Positions 26,086-35,184 of a stretch of 50,880 nt of DNA are shown here, in pieces (positions within the stretch are counted from its first letter, which is position 1; the number at the start of each line of letters is the position of its first letter). This DNA is from Flammeovirgaceae bacterium UBA976 (lineage in GTDB: Bacteria > Bacteroidota > Bacteroidia > Cytophagales > Cyclobacteriaceae). The position numbers were made by a program, and so were the translations under genes. The DNA lies in NCBI GenBank assembly GCA_002292365.1, contig DBBU01000016.1, positions 1-50,880 on the forward strand, read 5' to 3'. The notes beneath the pieces were generated by a model. That model did no database searches, had not been told where the DNA came from, and saw only the letters and a list, made by a program, of their open reading frames with translations.

Positions 26086-26160
26086 GGGCGCTTAGCTCAG
26101 TTGGTTCAGAGCACCTCGTTTACACCGAGGGGGTCGGGGGTTCGAATCCCTCAGCGCCCA
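26086..26160 (+). tRNA. tRNA-Val (anticodon UAC)
   Basis: The acceptor arms GGGCGCT (26086-26092) and AGCGCCC (26153-26159) pair fully, with A at 26160 as discriminator. The anticodon stem CCTCG/CGAGG encloses the loop TTTACAC, giving anticodon TAC. The T arm has GGTTCGAATCC. The 3' CCA is not encoded, as usual in the phylum. Confidence 0.96.
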
Positions 26161-26178
26161 CATTTTTAACCTCAACTT

Positions 26179-26695
26179 CTAATTGGTATTTTTATAGGTA
26201 TATCTCATTGGATTTTGTGCTTTCGCTTTCCAATAATCGTTAGCAGACTTATGAAGATATTTTTTCCCATCGTTCAATATTTGTCCTTCCACTTTCAGAG
26301 TTGACCCTGCCTTAAACTAACTTTGAATTTCTTAAGTCCCTTGAATTACACCATCATAAACTGCAAACGCAAACTTTGTCTTTTTTTCTTCTTTCCTCAC
26401 TTATTACCCAAATACCTCTTGTATTATCATAAAGATCTTGTGCATTCATGTTATATCTAAAAGTTTGAGATAGTTTAATAAAAACTACATTTTCATCAAA
26501 TAGGTGCCTTTTTAACTCTATATCTTACGTTAATTTGATTAGAGTTCGTTCTTCCAAAGTCATTACTTTCGTATCCACCAACAATATTCGTTAGGTTCGT
26601 TTTATTTATTAAGTCAATTATTGCTGCTTCTATTTTTTTACAGTAGTCTTATCATCCACTTCATGAACAAGAATTTCAACTTTAGGTTCTAATCC
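26179..26695 (-). pseudogene. Decayed protein gene with several frameshifts and stops
   Basis: Reading the minus strand and switching frames gives about 150 residues of ordinary protein. The pieces are PKVEILVHEVDDKTT, then IIDLINKTNLTNIVGGYES, then DENVVFIKLSQTFRYNMNAQ with DLYDNTRGIWVISEERR, then FAFAVYDGVIQG, and finally NDGKKYLHKSANDYWKAKAQ ending in TAG at 26181-26179. At least three frame changes and two in-frame stops interrupt it. The combination DLY..TRG.W..........AFAVYDGVI looks like a family I have seen in hypothetical or endonuclease-associated proteins, but I cannot name it. No start codon is clear. It begins directly downstream of tRNA-Val. Confidence 0.55.
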
Positions 26696-26759
26696 CTTTT
26701 TTCATTTATAATAAAAAGGGTGCTGAATCCATTTTTGTATCGAAAAAACATTTAACTAA

Positions 26760-27231
26760 ACAACTTCCGGGGATAAAGAAGAAATTTTTGGATTACAAGA
26801 CGTTCGCATAAGCCCATTTGAAGCAACTGTTCAGTGAAGATTTATTGAATGTGGGGAAGTTTTAGTAGCCAATGAGTTGAGATTTGGAATTTTTGAAAAT
26901 AATGAAGGTCAATTTACATTCAAGGCATTGGATCTGAAGGCCCAGGTACGTATGATCAGAGATATGCTGTTGGTAGATATTAAGGATGATGGTAGGTAGG
27001 TGTACTTACCGTAGGTAATTTTTTTGTTCTTCTATAGATGAGGAAAGTTATAGTGAAAATAATGGAACGGTATCGTTAAATACCAGTGAAGGTTGGGAAA
27101 TAGCTTTCTCGAAGGTAATGAATCTTTATTTAGAAGGGCAAGTGGTTCAAATAGATCCCATAAGGATTGTTGAAAAGAGTGCATTTATAATGATTAGAAA
27201 AGATGATGTTTTAAGTATTTACAGTAATTAA
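26760..27231 (+). pseudogene. Decayed coding remnant
   Basis: The plus strand holds broken frames with protein-like composition: EEIFGLQDVRISPFEATVQ, a TGA at 26835, then ECGEVLVANELRFGIFENN and DLKAQVRMIRDMLLVDIKDD to a TAG near 26998. A second piece, GWEIAFSKVMNLYLEGQVVQ with IRIVEKSAFIMIRKDDVL, ends at 27231 and lacks a start codon. They may come from one gene or two. No family is recognised. From 27232 to 27456 I see only AT-rich sequence. Confidence 0.4.
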
Positions 27232-27456
27232 AATTTATTCAAAAAAAAATATTGATTAATACTAAGAATATTTCGTGAATGCTTATTTAACAATGAGTTT
27301 CGTTGAATTTGGATAGGAAAAGTTAATAAAAGCAGAAATTATAATTTATTTTCCAAATGCAACCGATTTCGAAATTTCTTTATTAATATTTATGTTGAAA
27401 TTATTTTTTTTATAATTCAAAAACAACATCATTTGTAGAATGAATATTCTAAAACA

Positions 27457-27484
27457 TTGATTTTTTCTGGGTTTGATAAATTTG
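27457..27484 (+). promoter_or_regulatory. Promoter of the sus-like locus
   Basis: TTG at 27457-27459 and TAAATTTG at 27477-27484, 17 bases apart, match the consensus. The box lies 96 bases before the SusE/F-like ATG, leaving a leader of about 90 bases that could carry regulation. Confidence 0.6.
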
Positions 27485-27580
27485 TAAGGATAAAATTTCT
27501 TTGTTTTGAATTTCATATAAAACAGCAGAATTAGAGTTAGAGAAAGAGGCAAAATAAAATGTTACATAAAAAACAACAGA

Positions 27581-29101
27581 ATGAAAATGAATTTAAAAAG
27601 TTTAGCAATAATGATGTCCATTGCAATCCTGGTATTTTTTGTAGGATGTAGTGATGATGATGATACCACGCCAGCGGTAGACTTAAGTGATGATCAGATC
27701 GATGATATTGTAGATGATATTGTGGATTCGGGACCAGTGCTTGCAGATGGTATTTATATGGTAGGGCCAGCGGTTTCAGGTGATACGACAGCGGCTAATT
27801 TATTACAAGCAGGTTTGGTAGAAGCACCAGAATTTACAACTCAAAGTCGGGATGGATTTTATGAGGCTTACATTTACATGGGCGCAGGAAGTTATAGTTT
27901 TGTTAAAGTAGAAGGTGAGACCACCACTGCTCTTGGGGGGGCTTGGACCAAAGTTTTTGTTGGAGACTCTATTGAGTCTTTTAGTGGAGCTTTAGAGGCT
28001 GATAGTGAGGGAGCATCTCCGTTTGAGACAGGTAAATTGGCCCATGTCATGTACGATGCTTCAACAAGTCAATATGCTTTGACAGCTGTTGAATACTGGG
28101 AAGTGATAGGAAGTGCTACGGATGGAGGATGGTCTGTGGGCCAGCAAATTAATGAAATAACTAAGTCCTCCGAGGAAGTTGTATTTGTAGGTGAAGGTAT
28201 AACTATGAGAGAAGGTCCTTACAAATTTAGGTTTAATAGCAACTGGGATATTAATCTTGAAGAGGGTGAATGTGATGCGGCTACCACTACTTGTTTGAAA
28301 TATTTTACCAATATAGGAGGCACATTGGATGCTGTGGTAGCAGGAGGAGCAAATATGGAATTTGGAACTGGTAATGATGGTGTTTATAAAGTAACGATCA
28401 CATACTCAAATGGCCCAGGTCTTAGTTTGTCTGTGGCCGTTGAAAAGACAGGCGAGGCAGAAGTACTCGCTGAATATCCTGAAACCTTGTACATGATAGG
28501 TAGTGCAATTGGTGGTTGGGATTGGGCGACCAATGGTCAGCCATTGATTCCTGTTTATGACAACAAGCATTTGTTTTGGAAAGTGGTGTATCTTGATACC
28601 GCAGGAGGGTCAGAATTCAAATTTTCTCCAGTTATGGATTGGAATGGTGATTTTGGCAAAACTGGAGATGCAGTTGAAGGTGTATTTGCTAAGGGTGGAG
28701 ATAATTTAGCAATGTCTGGCGGTCCTGGTTACTATGCAATTACGGTAAACCTGGAGACAGAAACCATTCAAGTAACTGAAGACATTGGAATCTATGGTAT
28801 TGGTGATGCATTTGGATCATGGGATCCGGCAGTAGAAGCACAAAAATTCACCAAATCGGATTCCGTTATTTTCTTTCCTGAATTAGTCGCTGATGGTGAT
28901 CTAAGAATACATTTCACCTCCTCTACTTTGACAAAATCGGAAAGTATCGACGCGGTTGATTGGTGGCAAGCGGAATTTGTTATCGTTGAGAGTGGAGCTA
29001 TTGAATTCAGAGGCACCGGCGGAGATCAAGCTAGAACGTCGGTAACAGCAGGTCAGCAGGTCTCTCTTGATTTTAAGACTTTAACAGGGACGATAGAATA
29101 A
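27581..29101 (+). CDS. SusE/SusF-like outer-membrane starch-binding lipoprotein
   Basis: The 506-residue protein has a lipoprotein signal (residues about 1-22, FFVGC) followed directly by SDDDD, which fits the Bacteroidota lipoprotein export signal for surface display. After an acidic spacer (residues about 34-50, LSDDQIDDIVDDIVDSG), there are repeated SusE/F-type carbohydrate-binding modules. These include WEVIGSATDGGWSVGQQI, LYMIGSAIGGWDWATNGQ and IYGIGDAFGSWDPAVEAQ, each opening with a G-(S/D)-A core followed by GW or SWD. Such proteins bind alpha-glucans at the surface without degrading them. An in-frame ATG at 27587 is an alternative start. A terminator-like hairpin follows, so it may be expressed partly on its own. 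Confidence 0.82.
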   Translation: MKMNLKSLAIMMSIAILVFFVGCSDDDDTTPAVDLSDDQIDDIVDDIVDSGPVLADGIYMVGPAVSGDTTAANLLQAGLVEAPEFTTQSRDGFYEAYIYMGAGSYSFVKVEGETTTALGGAWTKVFVGDSIESFSGALEADSEGASPFETGKLAHVMYDASTSQYALTAVEYWEVIGSATDGGWSVGQQINEITKSSEEVVFVGEGITMREGPYKFRFNSNWDINLEEGECDAATTTCLKYFTNIGGTLDAVVAGGANMEFGTGNDGVYKVTITYSNGPGLSLSVAVEKTGEAEVLAEYPETLYMIGSAIGGWDWATNGQPLIPVYDNKHLFWKVVYLDTAGGSEFKFSPVMDWNGDFGKTGDAVEGVFAKGGDNLAMSGGPGYYAITVNLETETIQVTEDIGIYGIGDAFGSWDPAVEAQKFTKSDSVIFFPELVADGDLRIHFTSSTLTKSESIDAVDWWQAEFVIVESGAIEFRGTGGDQARTSVTAGQQVSLDFKTLTGTIE

Positions 29102-29120
29102 TTTTTCTTCTTTTTATAAT

Positions 29121-29150
29121 AAGGCTTCCAAGTAATTGGAGGCCTTTATT
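29121..29150 (+). terminator. Rho-independent terminator after the SusE/F-like gene
   Basis: AAGGCTTCCAA (29121-29131) and TTGGAGGCCTT (29136-29146) form an 11-pair stem with one G-T wobble and a 4-base loop, followed by a short T-rich tract. Confidence 0.75.
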
Positions 29151-29212
29151 TTATCCTATCTTAAAAAAAAGCTACTTTAATCCTTTGCTTTTTTAACTAT
29201 TAACTCAATATT

Positions 29213-29237
29213 AAAAAGCTTCTTTGGTGCTTTTTTT
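29213..29237 (+). terminator. Second terminator-like hairpin before the amylase gene
   Basis: AAAAAGC (29213-29219) pairs with GCTTTTT (29229-29235) across a 9-base loop, within a run of seven T. The stem is AT-rich and weak alone. No clear promoter motif was found between here and the amylase start at 29353. Confidence 0.4.
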
Positions 29238-29352
29238 GTTTAAATTAAGTGAGGTTTATTCAATATTTAGCTAGTAAGTGAGTAGGTCGAAGTGTGTTAA
29301 GTGCGTTCGATAAGTCATAATTCAACTTGAATAAGTTATTAGAATTAATTTC

Positions 29353-32106
29353 ATGCAAGTTCTTATATTACGTTTAACTTTTTCAGTAATAGTGGGATTG
29401 CTTGCAGTTCCCGTTTGGGGCCAAGTGGTGACATCAGCCCCGCTATTTCCAAGCGATTTATCATCTGTAACTATCACTTTTGATGCTACTAAGGGGACCG
29501 GAGGGCTAGCAGGAGTTTCAGGTGAGATATATGCACATACAGGAGTAATTACGAATCAAAGCACTTCCTCAACAGACTGGAAATATGTAAAGACGAACTG
29601 GGGAGAGAATACTACAGAGACTCAGCTAAATAAAGTTGATGAGAATAAATATGAATTGGAAATTGGCCCTTCAATTAGAGCCTATTATGGGGTTCCCGCT
29701 GATGAAAAAATACTTAAGATAGCACTTGTTTTTAGAAGTGCCGATGCTTCGTTAGAGGGTAAAGATAATGGAGGAGAGGATCTATTCATAGAGCTCAATA
29801 ATGGATTTGTTTTGAAGGTTGTTAATGTTTCTTCGAGATATAAATTATATCAGGAGAATGAGAACATTGACCTTGAATTCATTACTTCTGAAAGAGCCCA
29901 TATTTCATATTATGTTGATGGAGCTCTACAATTTGAAATTGACACTAATACCTATACAATTCAGCATGCAGTCATTGCCGATCAGTCAGTACATGAGTTA
30001 TCCCTCTTAGCCACGACGACCAATGATTCTGTGATATTTAATCATAGTTATATCGTAGATCCCTTATCAGAAAGTTTAACTGTACCTGAGGGGTTAAAAT
30101 CAGGGATCAATTACTCCACAGATCCAACTCGTGTTTCTTTGGTGCTCGGTGCACCGGATAAGGGGAATGTTTTTGTTTTAGGAGATTTTAATGACTGGAC
30201 CTTGAATAAGGATTATCAGATGTATAAAGATGGGGATTATTTTTGGATAACCCTTCACGATTTAAAACCGGGCAAGGAGTATCTTTTTCAATATTTAATA
30301 GACGGAGAACTATTGATCGCTGATCCATATTCCGAAAAAATAATTTCGCAATATGATGATGGTCAAATCATCAGTGAAAATAGATATCCCGACCTTGACC
30401 TTTATCCTGTAAACCAAACCAAATTTGAGGTATCTGTATTACAAACAGATCAAGTGCCTTACGATTGGTTGGTCACGGATTTTCAAAAGCCCAAAAAAGA
30501 AGATCTGGTTATTTATGAGCTCTTGGTAAGAGATTTTACCGATCAGCGAACTTTTCAAGCGGTCCTTGATAAATTAGATTATTTAGATTCTTTGGGAATT
30601 AATGCTTTGGAACTGATGCCGATTATGGAGTTTGAGGGGAATTTAAGTTGGGGCTATAATCCTGCTTTTATGATGGCAGTAGATAAATATTATGGGACTG
30701 AGCAGGAACTAAAAAAATTAATAGACGCATGTCACCAAAGAGGCATAGCAGTCATATTTGATATTGTGTTAAATCACCATTTCGGTAGAAACTCATTGGT
30801 GAGATTGTACAATACGGGAGATTATGGATCACCAACTATTGATAATCCATGGCTCAACCCTACAGCTAAACATGATTATAATGTAGGTTATGACTTCAAT
30901 CATGAAAGTATATTGACTCAGTCTTATGTAGACCGCGTGGTATCGTATTGGATTGATGAATTTAATATTGATGGTTACAGATTGGATTTAAGCAAAGGGC
31001 TCACACAAAAAAATACGTTGGGAAATGTATCTGAATGGGGAAAATATGACCCGAGCCGCGTCGCAATCTTGAAGCGCATTGCCGATGTGATCTGGGAAGC
31101 TGATCCAGAGGCCTATGTAATCCTGGAACATTTTTCAGAAAATCCAGAAGAATCAGAATTGGCCGATTATGGAATGATGTTGTGGGGGAACTTAAGAGGA
31201 AGCTTCTTCAATACGGCCATGGGCATTGCCAGTGATATTAAATGGACTCATTACAAAGCTAGAGGGTGGAATGAAAATGCCGTTGTGGCTTATATGGAAA
31301 GTCATGATGAAGAGCGCATTTTGTTTGAAGTCAATGATCGATCTCAAGAGACTTATACCATCCAAATAAAAAGGTTGATGCAGAATGCAGTATTCTTTTT
31401 TTCCATTCCAGGTCCAAAGATGATATGGCAATTTGGTGAGTTTGGTTATGACCTTGAACTGAACAATGATCGATTGGGCGTGAAGCCTACCAAATGGGAA
31501 TATCTTGAGGACGAAAACCGATTGAAATTATTTACTGTATACAAAGCCATGATCAATTTAAAAACTAAAACATCATATCTTGATGATCAATATTTTGATT
31601 GGCAGTCTAGTGGTGATATCAAGTGGATTCAATACAAGCATCCGGAAGTTAATATTGTAATTTTTGGAAATTTCACCAGGAAAAGTCTTGAAACATCACG
31701 TTATTTTACCAAGACAGGGACATGGTACAATTATCTCACCGGTCAGTCTATCGAGGTCAATGACATAGATGAGAAGGTTGTCTTGTCTCCGGGTAGCTTC
31801 GGAATATTTTCTGATCAACCTATTGAAAATTACATCGAAGAAATCACAGAAGAATATCTAACAGGCATCGGTACGCCAACTATGAATCCATTGTATTTTT
31901 ATCCCAATCCAACATACGATCATATTCAACTTACCACCGGAATGAATTGGGAAAAATATGAGGTATACAATTTAGCAGGAAAGTTGATAATCTCGGGAGA
32001 GATTAAAAATAAACTGGTAGATGTTGCTTATTTATTTCCTGGAACTTACCTTCTAAAATTAGTAAATAAGGATCAAACTGCGACCCAAAAATTAATAAAA
32101 AATTAA
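29353..32106 (+). CDS. GH13 alpha-amylase-family protein with T9SS C-terminal sorting domain
   Basis: The 917-residue protein has a signal peptide (about residues 1-23, VWGQ), an N-terminal beta-rich region, an E-set/CBM48-like domain (about residues 255-340, VFVLGDFNDW) and a GH13 barrel. Active-site regions are intact: DIVLNH with D470, DGYRLD with the nucleophile D545, acid/base E592 in ILEHF, and SHDEE with D652 (SHD in place of the usual NHD). The last 75 residues (LYFYPNPTYDHIQLTTG onward) are a type A T9SS sorting domain, so the enzyme is exported by T9SS and kept at the surface or released. It would cut starch-like glucans for the neighbouring SusCD. Exact linkage specificity is not visible. 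Confidence 0.9.
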   Translation: MQVLILRLTFSVIVGLLAVPVWGQVVTSAPLFPSDLSSVTITFDATKGTGGLAGVSGEIYAHTGVITNQSTSSTDWKYVKTNWGENTTETQLNKVDENKYELEIGPSIRAYYGVPADEKILKIALVFRSADASLEGKDNGGEDLFIELNNGFVLKVVNVSSRYKLYQENENIDLEFITSERAHISYYVDGALQFEIDTNTYTIQHAVIADQSVHELSLLATTTNDSVIFNHSYIVDPLSESLTVPEGLKSGINYSTDPTRVSLVLGAPDKGNVFVLGDFNDWTLNKDYQMYKDGDYFWITLHDLKPGKEYLFQYLIDGELLIADPYSEKIISQYDDGQIISENRYPDLDLYPVNQTKFEVSVLQTDQVPYDWLVTDFQKPKKEDLVIYELLVRDFTDQRTFQAVLDKLDYLDSLGINALELMPIMEFEGNLSWGYNPAFMMAVDKYYGTEQELKKLIDACHQRGIAVIFDIVLNHHFGRNSLVRLYNTGDYGSPTIDNPWLNPTAKHDYNVGYDFNHESILTQSYVDRVVSYWIDEFNIDGYRLDLSKGLTQKNTLGNVSEWGKYDPSRVAILKRIADVIWEADPEAYVILEHFSENPEESELADYGMMLWGNLRGSFFNTAMGIASDIKWTHYKARGWNENAVVAYMESHDEERILFEVNDRSQETYTIQIKRLMQNAVFFFSIPGPKMIWQFGEFGYDLELNNDRLGVKPTKWEYLEDENRLKLFTVYKAMINLKTKTSYLDDQYFDWQSSGDIKWIQYKHPEVNIVIFGNFTRKSLETSRYFTKTGTWYNYLTGQSIEVNDIDEKVVLSPGSFGIFSDQPIENYIEEITEEYLTGIGTPTMNPLYFYPNPTYDHIQLTTGMNWEKYEVYNLAGKLIISGEIKNKLVDVAYLFPGTYLLKLVNKDQTATQKLIKN

Positions 32107-32148
32107 ATCTGTAAAACTCATAAATCATTAAAGTAAACTTTACATAAC

Positions 32149-35100
32149 ATGACAAATAATTATTGGAATCTACAATATGAATTTCCATTAAATCATTTCA
32201 AAAGATTTTTTTTGATGGGGGTTATAAGCTTCTTTTTGACCAATGTGATGGCGCAGGAGCGGACGATCTACGGTAAAGTGGTCGACGAAAATAACGAAGG
32301 TTTGCCAGGGGTAAATATCGTCATTAAAGGGACTACTCAGGGAACGATAACTGCTGTTGATGGAACGTATCGATTGAATGTGCCTGAAGAAGCAAGCTTA
32401 CTCGTCTTTAGTACCATTGGCTATAATAGCCAAGAGATGACTGTAGGCGCGCGATCTGTAATTGATGTCGCTATGGAAGAGAATGTGGAAGAATTGAAAG
32501 AAGTTGTTGTCATTGGTTACGGTACTGTAGAAAAGGGTGATGTTACCGGTGTGGTTACACAAGTGAGTGCAGAGAAATTCAATAAAGGACTCATTGTATC
32601 TCCGGATCAGTTGCTCTCGGGTAAAGTTGCAGGAGTAAATATAAGTAATTCAGGAGGAACTCCAGGAGGTGGGTTTAATATAAATATTAGAGGAGCAACT
32701 TCATTAATAGCGAGTAGTCAGCCCTTAATTGTGATAGATGGGGTGCCGATAGATATGAGTGGTATGCCGGGAGGAAGGAGTGCACTTAACTTTTTAAACC
32801 CTTCCGAAATAGCTAGTATGACTGTTCTCAAGGATGCATCAGCAGCTGCAATTTATGGATCTAGGGGCTCGAATGGTGTAATTATTATCACCACTAAAAT
32901 GGGAAAATCTTTTGACAAGACAACTATTACTTACAACGCAAGTTATGGAGTAAGTGAATTTAATCAGCAAATTCCAGTACTAACGGGAGATCAGTTTACC
33001 AAATTGATAGGAGTGTATGCGCCTGGACAGAGTGATTATTTAGGAGATCAAAATACGGTTTGGTTAGATGAAATACTTAGACCTTCTACTAATACAACTC
33101 ACAATGTGGCAATTAGTGGGGCAATAAACAATGGTGGATACAGAGTTTCTCTAGGGTATCAAGAAGTTCAAGGTGTTATTCAAGGCTCTCAAACTGAGCG
33201 GGCAGATATCAATTTCAATATGAATAAGTCGGTTTTAAATGATGCGGTAAAATTCAGAATTTCATCAAAAAATGGTTTTACTGACAACTTATTTGCTTCA
33301 AACCAAGTTGGAAATGCTTTGTTTTTTAATCCTAGTCAACCTATTTATAGTGGAAACTCTGCATTTGGTGGCTATTTTGAATGGATAGATAACAGTGGCA
33401 ATGGATTGCCTTTAACGGCCTCTAACCCGGTTGCAGAAAATAGAGAAAGAGAATCTGTGGGATCGGTAAGTAGGAGTTTAAGTAATATAGAAGTCACTTG
33501 GAAATTACCTTTCGTTGAGGGTCTTAAGTTTACAGCTAACTCAGCTTATGATATCAGAAATTCAATGCAAAATAATTATTCTCCAACTTATCTCAAATCT
33601 GAAACTTTGGGAAGTTTTCCTGGCTATTATGCTGCTGAATCAGGAAAAAAAACCAGTATTATTTTCGAGGGTTATGGAGAGTATAAAAAAGATTTAGGAG
33701 AAATAAAACTATCTGCTTTAGCAGGTTATTCTTTTCAAGAAAATCAAGAACAATTTATAAGATTTAACGCTGATTCTCTGCAAAATGATTTGTACGGTAT
33801 TTCAAGACCATCCATTGGAACCTATACTGTTCTTAACGCAGACAATTTTGAGCAAGAAAATAGATTGATTTCTTTTTACGGAAGAGCAAACATTAGTTAC
33901 AAGAATAAGTATGTTTTTACTGGTACTTTGCGTAGAGATGGTTCTACCCGCTTTGGACCCGAAAATAGATGGGGCGTATTTCCTTCCTTTGCTGGAAGTT
34001 GGAGAATTTCAAATGAACAATTTATGAAAAGTATAAGCAGTGTCTTAAGCTATTTGAAACTAAGAGTAGGCTGGGGAGTGGCTGGAAATCAAGATTTTGG
34101 AAATTATCTATGGTTAGAGACTTATCAGCAAGGAGCTTTTGATGCGGCTTATCAAATGGGGAATGAATTTTATTTAACGGTAAGACCTGTTGGCGTTGAT
34201 CCCAATATTAAATGGGAGGAAACAGCTACCACAAATATTGGATTTGATTATGAGTTATTTTCTGGAAAAATTTTTGGATCTTTTGAATTTTATAATAAGA
34301 TCACTTCAGATTTATTATTTAATTCTGTCTTTCCTGCGGGATCACTTACCCGAGATAGGGCGGTCACAAATATTGGAGAAATGAACAACAGGGGTTTTGA
34401 ACTAGAAATAGGTTCTAATATAATTGAAACAGATAATTGGAATATTTCTGTGAATATGAATGCCGCTCATAATCAAAATGAAATGGTGAATTTGGATGCG
34501 CAAAATATTCCACAGGGAGATGAGCCACCTATCTTTAATGTTGGAGGAATATCGGGGGACATAGGTCAAACCATTCAGGTTTTGCAAGTAAATCAATCAA
34601 TCAATTCCTTCTACACTTATGAGCACATATTAGAAAGCAGTGTACCTAAATTTTCTCCATTGTCACCCATCAATATGTATGTAGATCAAAATGAAGATGG
34701 TTTGATTAATGAAAATGATTTAGTGGTTAACCAAAGTCCGGCACCTAATTGGATTTTAGGATTTACTGGAAACAGTAGTTATAAAAATATTGATCTAAGT
34801 TTTACTTTTAGGGCTATGTTGGGAAATTATATCTATAACAACGTTTCATCTAATAATGGCACATTTCAATCTTTTGAAGGAATTAGACCTAGCAATATTC
34901 ATACTTCAGCCTTGATAACTCAATTTACCAGTAGACAGTTAATGAGTGATTATTATTTGGAAGATGGTTCTTTCTTACGATTGGATAATATTTCATTGGG
35001 TTACAATTTTAATAAGCTGAAATGGGCTAAAATTAGGGCATATGTTTCGGGTCAAAATTTATTTATTTTAACTAATTATTCAGGTCTTGATCCTGAAATT

Positions 35101-35175
35101 CAACCGAATGGGATAGACAATAATTTGTACCCCCGACCCAAAACTTTTATTGGAGGAATTTCTGTAACCTTTTAA
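32149..35175 (+). CDS. SusC/RagA-family TonB-dependent outer-membrane transporter
   Basis: The 1008-residue protein has a signal sequence ending VMAQ (about residue 36), a carboxypeptidase-D-like regulatory domain (about residues 38-115, IYGKVVDENNEGLPGVNIV), a TonB box region LKEVVVIGYGTVEKGD and a plug (about residues 125-235) with the SusC hallmark DASAAAIYGSRGSNGVI. The rest is a 22-strand barrel ending in an aromatic strand (GGISVTF). It forms the channel of a SusCD import pair, driven by TonB. susD follows nine bases later. The signal peptide is preceded by a hydrophilic extension of about 18 residues, unusual but not excluded; an internal start is possible. Confidence 0.93.
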   Translation: MTNNYWNLQYEFPLNHFKRFFLMGVISFFLTNVMAQERTIYGKVVDENNEGLPGVNIVIKGTTQGTITAVDGTYRLNVPEEASLLVFSTIGYNSQEMTVGARSVIDVAMEENVEELKEVVVIGYGTVEKGDVTGVVTQVSAEKFNKGLIVSPDQLLSGKVAGVNISNSGGTPGGGFNINIRGATSLIASSQPLIVIDGVPIDMSGMPGGRSALNFLNPSEIASMTVLKDASAAAIYGSRGSNGVIIITTKMGKSFDKTTITYNASYGVSEFNQQIPVLTGDQFTKLIGVYAPGQSDYLGDQNTVWLDEILRPSTNTTHNVAISGAINNGGYRVSLGYQEVQGVIQGSQTERADINFNMNKSVLNDAVKFRISSKNGFTDNLFASNQVGNALFFNPSQPIYSGNSAFGGYFEWIDNSGNGLPLTASNPVAENRERESVGSVSRSLSNIEVTWKLPFVEGLKFTANSAYDIRNSMQNNYSPTYLKSETLGSFPGYYAAESGKKTSIIFEGYGEYKKDLGEIKLSALAGYSFQENQEQFIRFNADSLQNDLYGISRPSIGTYTVLNADNFEQENRLISFYGRANISYKNKYVFTGTLRRDGSTRFGPENRWGVFPSFAGSWRISNEQFMKSISSVLSYLKLRVGWGVAGNQDFGNYLWLETYQQGAFDAAYQMGNEFYLTVRPVGVDPNIKWEETATTNIGFDYELFSGKIFGSFEFYNKITSDLLFNSVFPAGSLTRDRAVTNIGEMNNRGFELEIGSNIIETDNWNISVNMNAAHNQNEMVNLDAQNIPQGDEPPIFNVGGISGDIGQTIQVLQVNQSINSFYTYEHILESSVPKFSPLSPINMYVDQNEDGLINENDLVVNQSPAPNWILGFTGNSSYKNIDLSFTFRAMLGNYIYNNVSSNNGTFQSFEGIRPSNIHTSALITQFTSRQLMSDYYLEDGSFLRLDNISLGYNFNKLKWAKIRAYVSGQNLFILTNYSGLDPEIQPNGIDNNLYPRPKTFIGGISVTF

Positions 35176-35184
35176 GCTAAAAAT

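Noticed and set aside
26052..26243. Open frame of 63 codons on the plus strand across tRNA-Val
   Set aside because: It is the tRNA read as protein; the cloverleaf is complete.
26140..27240. Direct repeat of the tRNA-Val 3' end as an attachment site
   Set aside because: I looked for the TTCGAATCCCTCAGCGCCCA segment downstream and found no second copy in the window.
27346..27552. Minus-strand open frame of 68 codons ahead of the SusE/F-like gene
   Set aside because: AT-rich composition product lying across the promoter of the opposite strand; no protein features.
26161..27580. CRISPR array or insertion sequence in the gene-poor stretch
   Set aside because: No regularly spaced repeats, no terminal inverted repeats and no transposase-like frame were seen.
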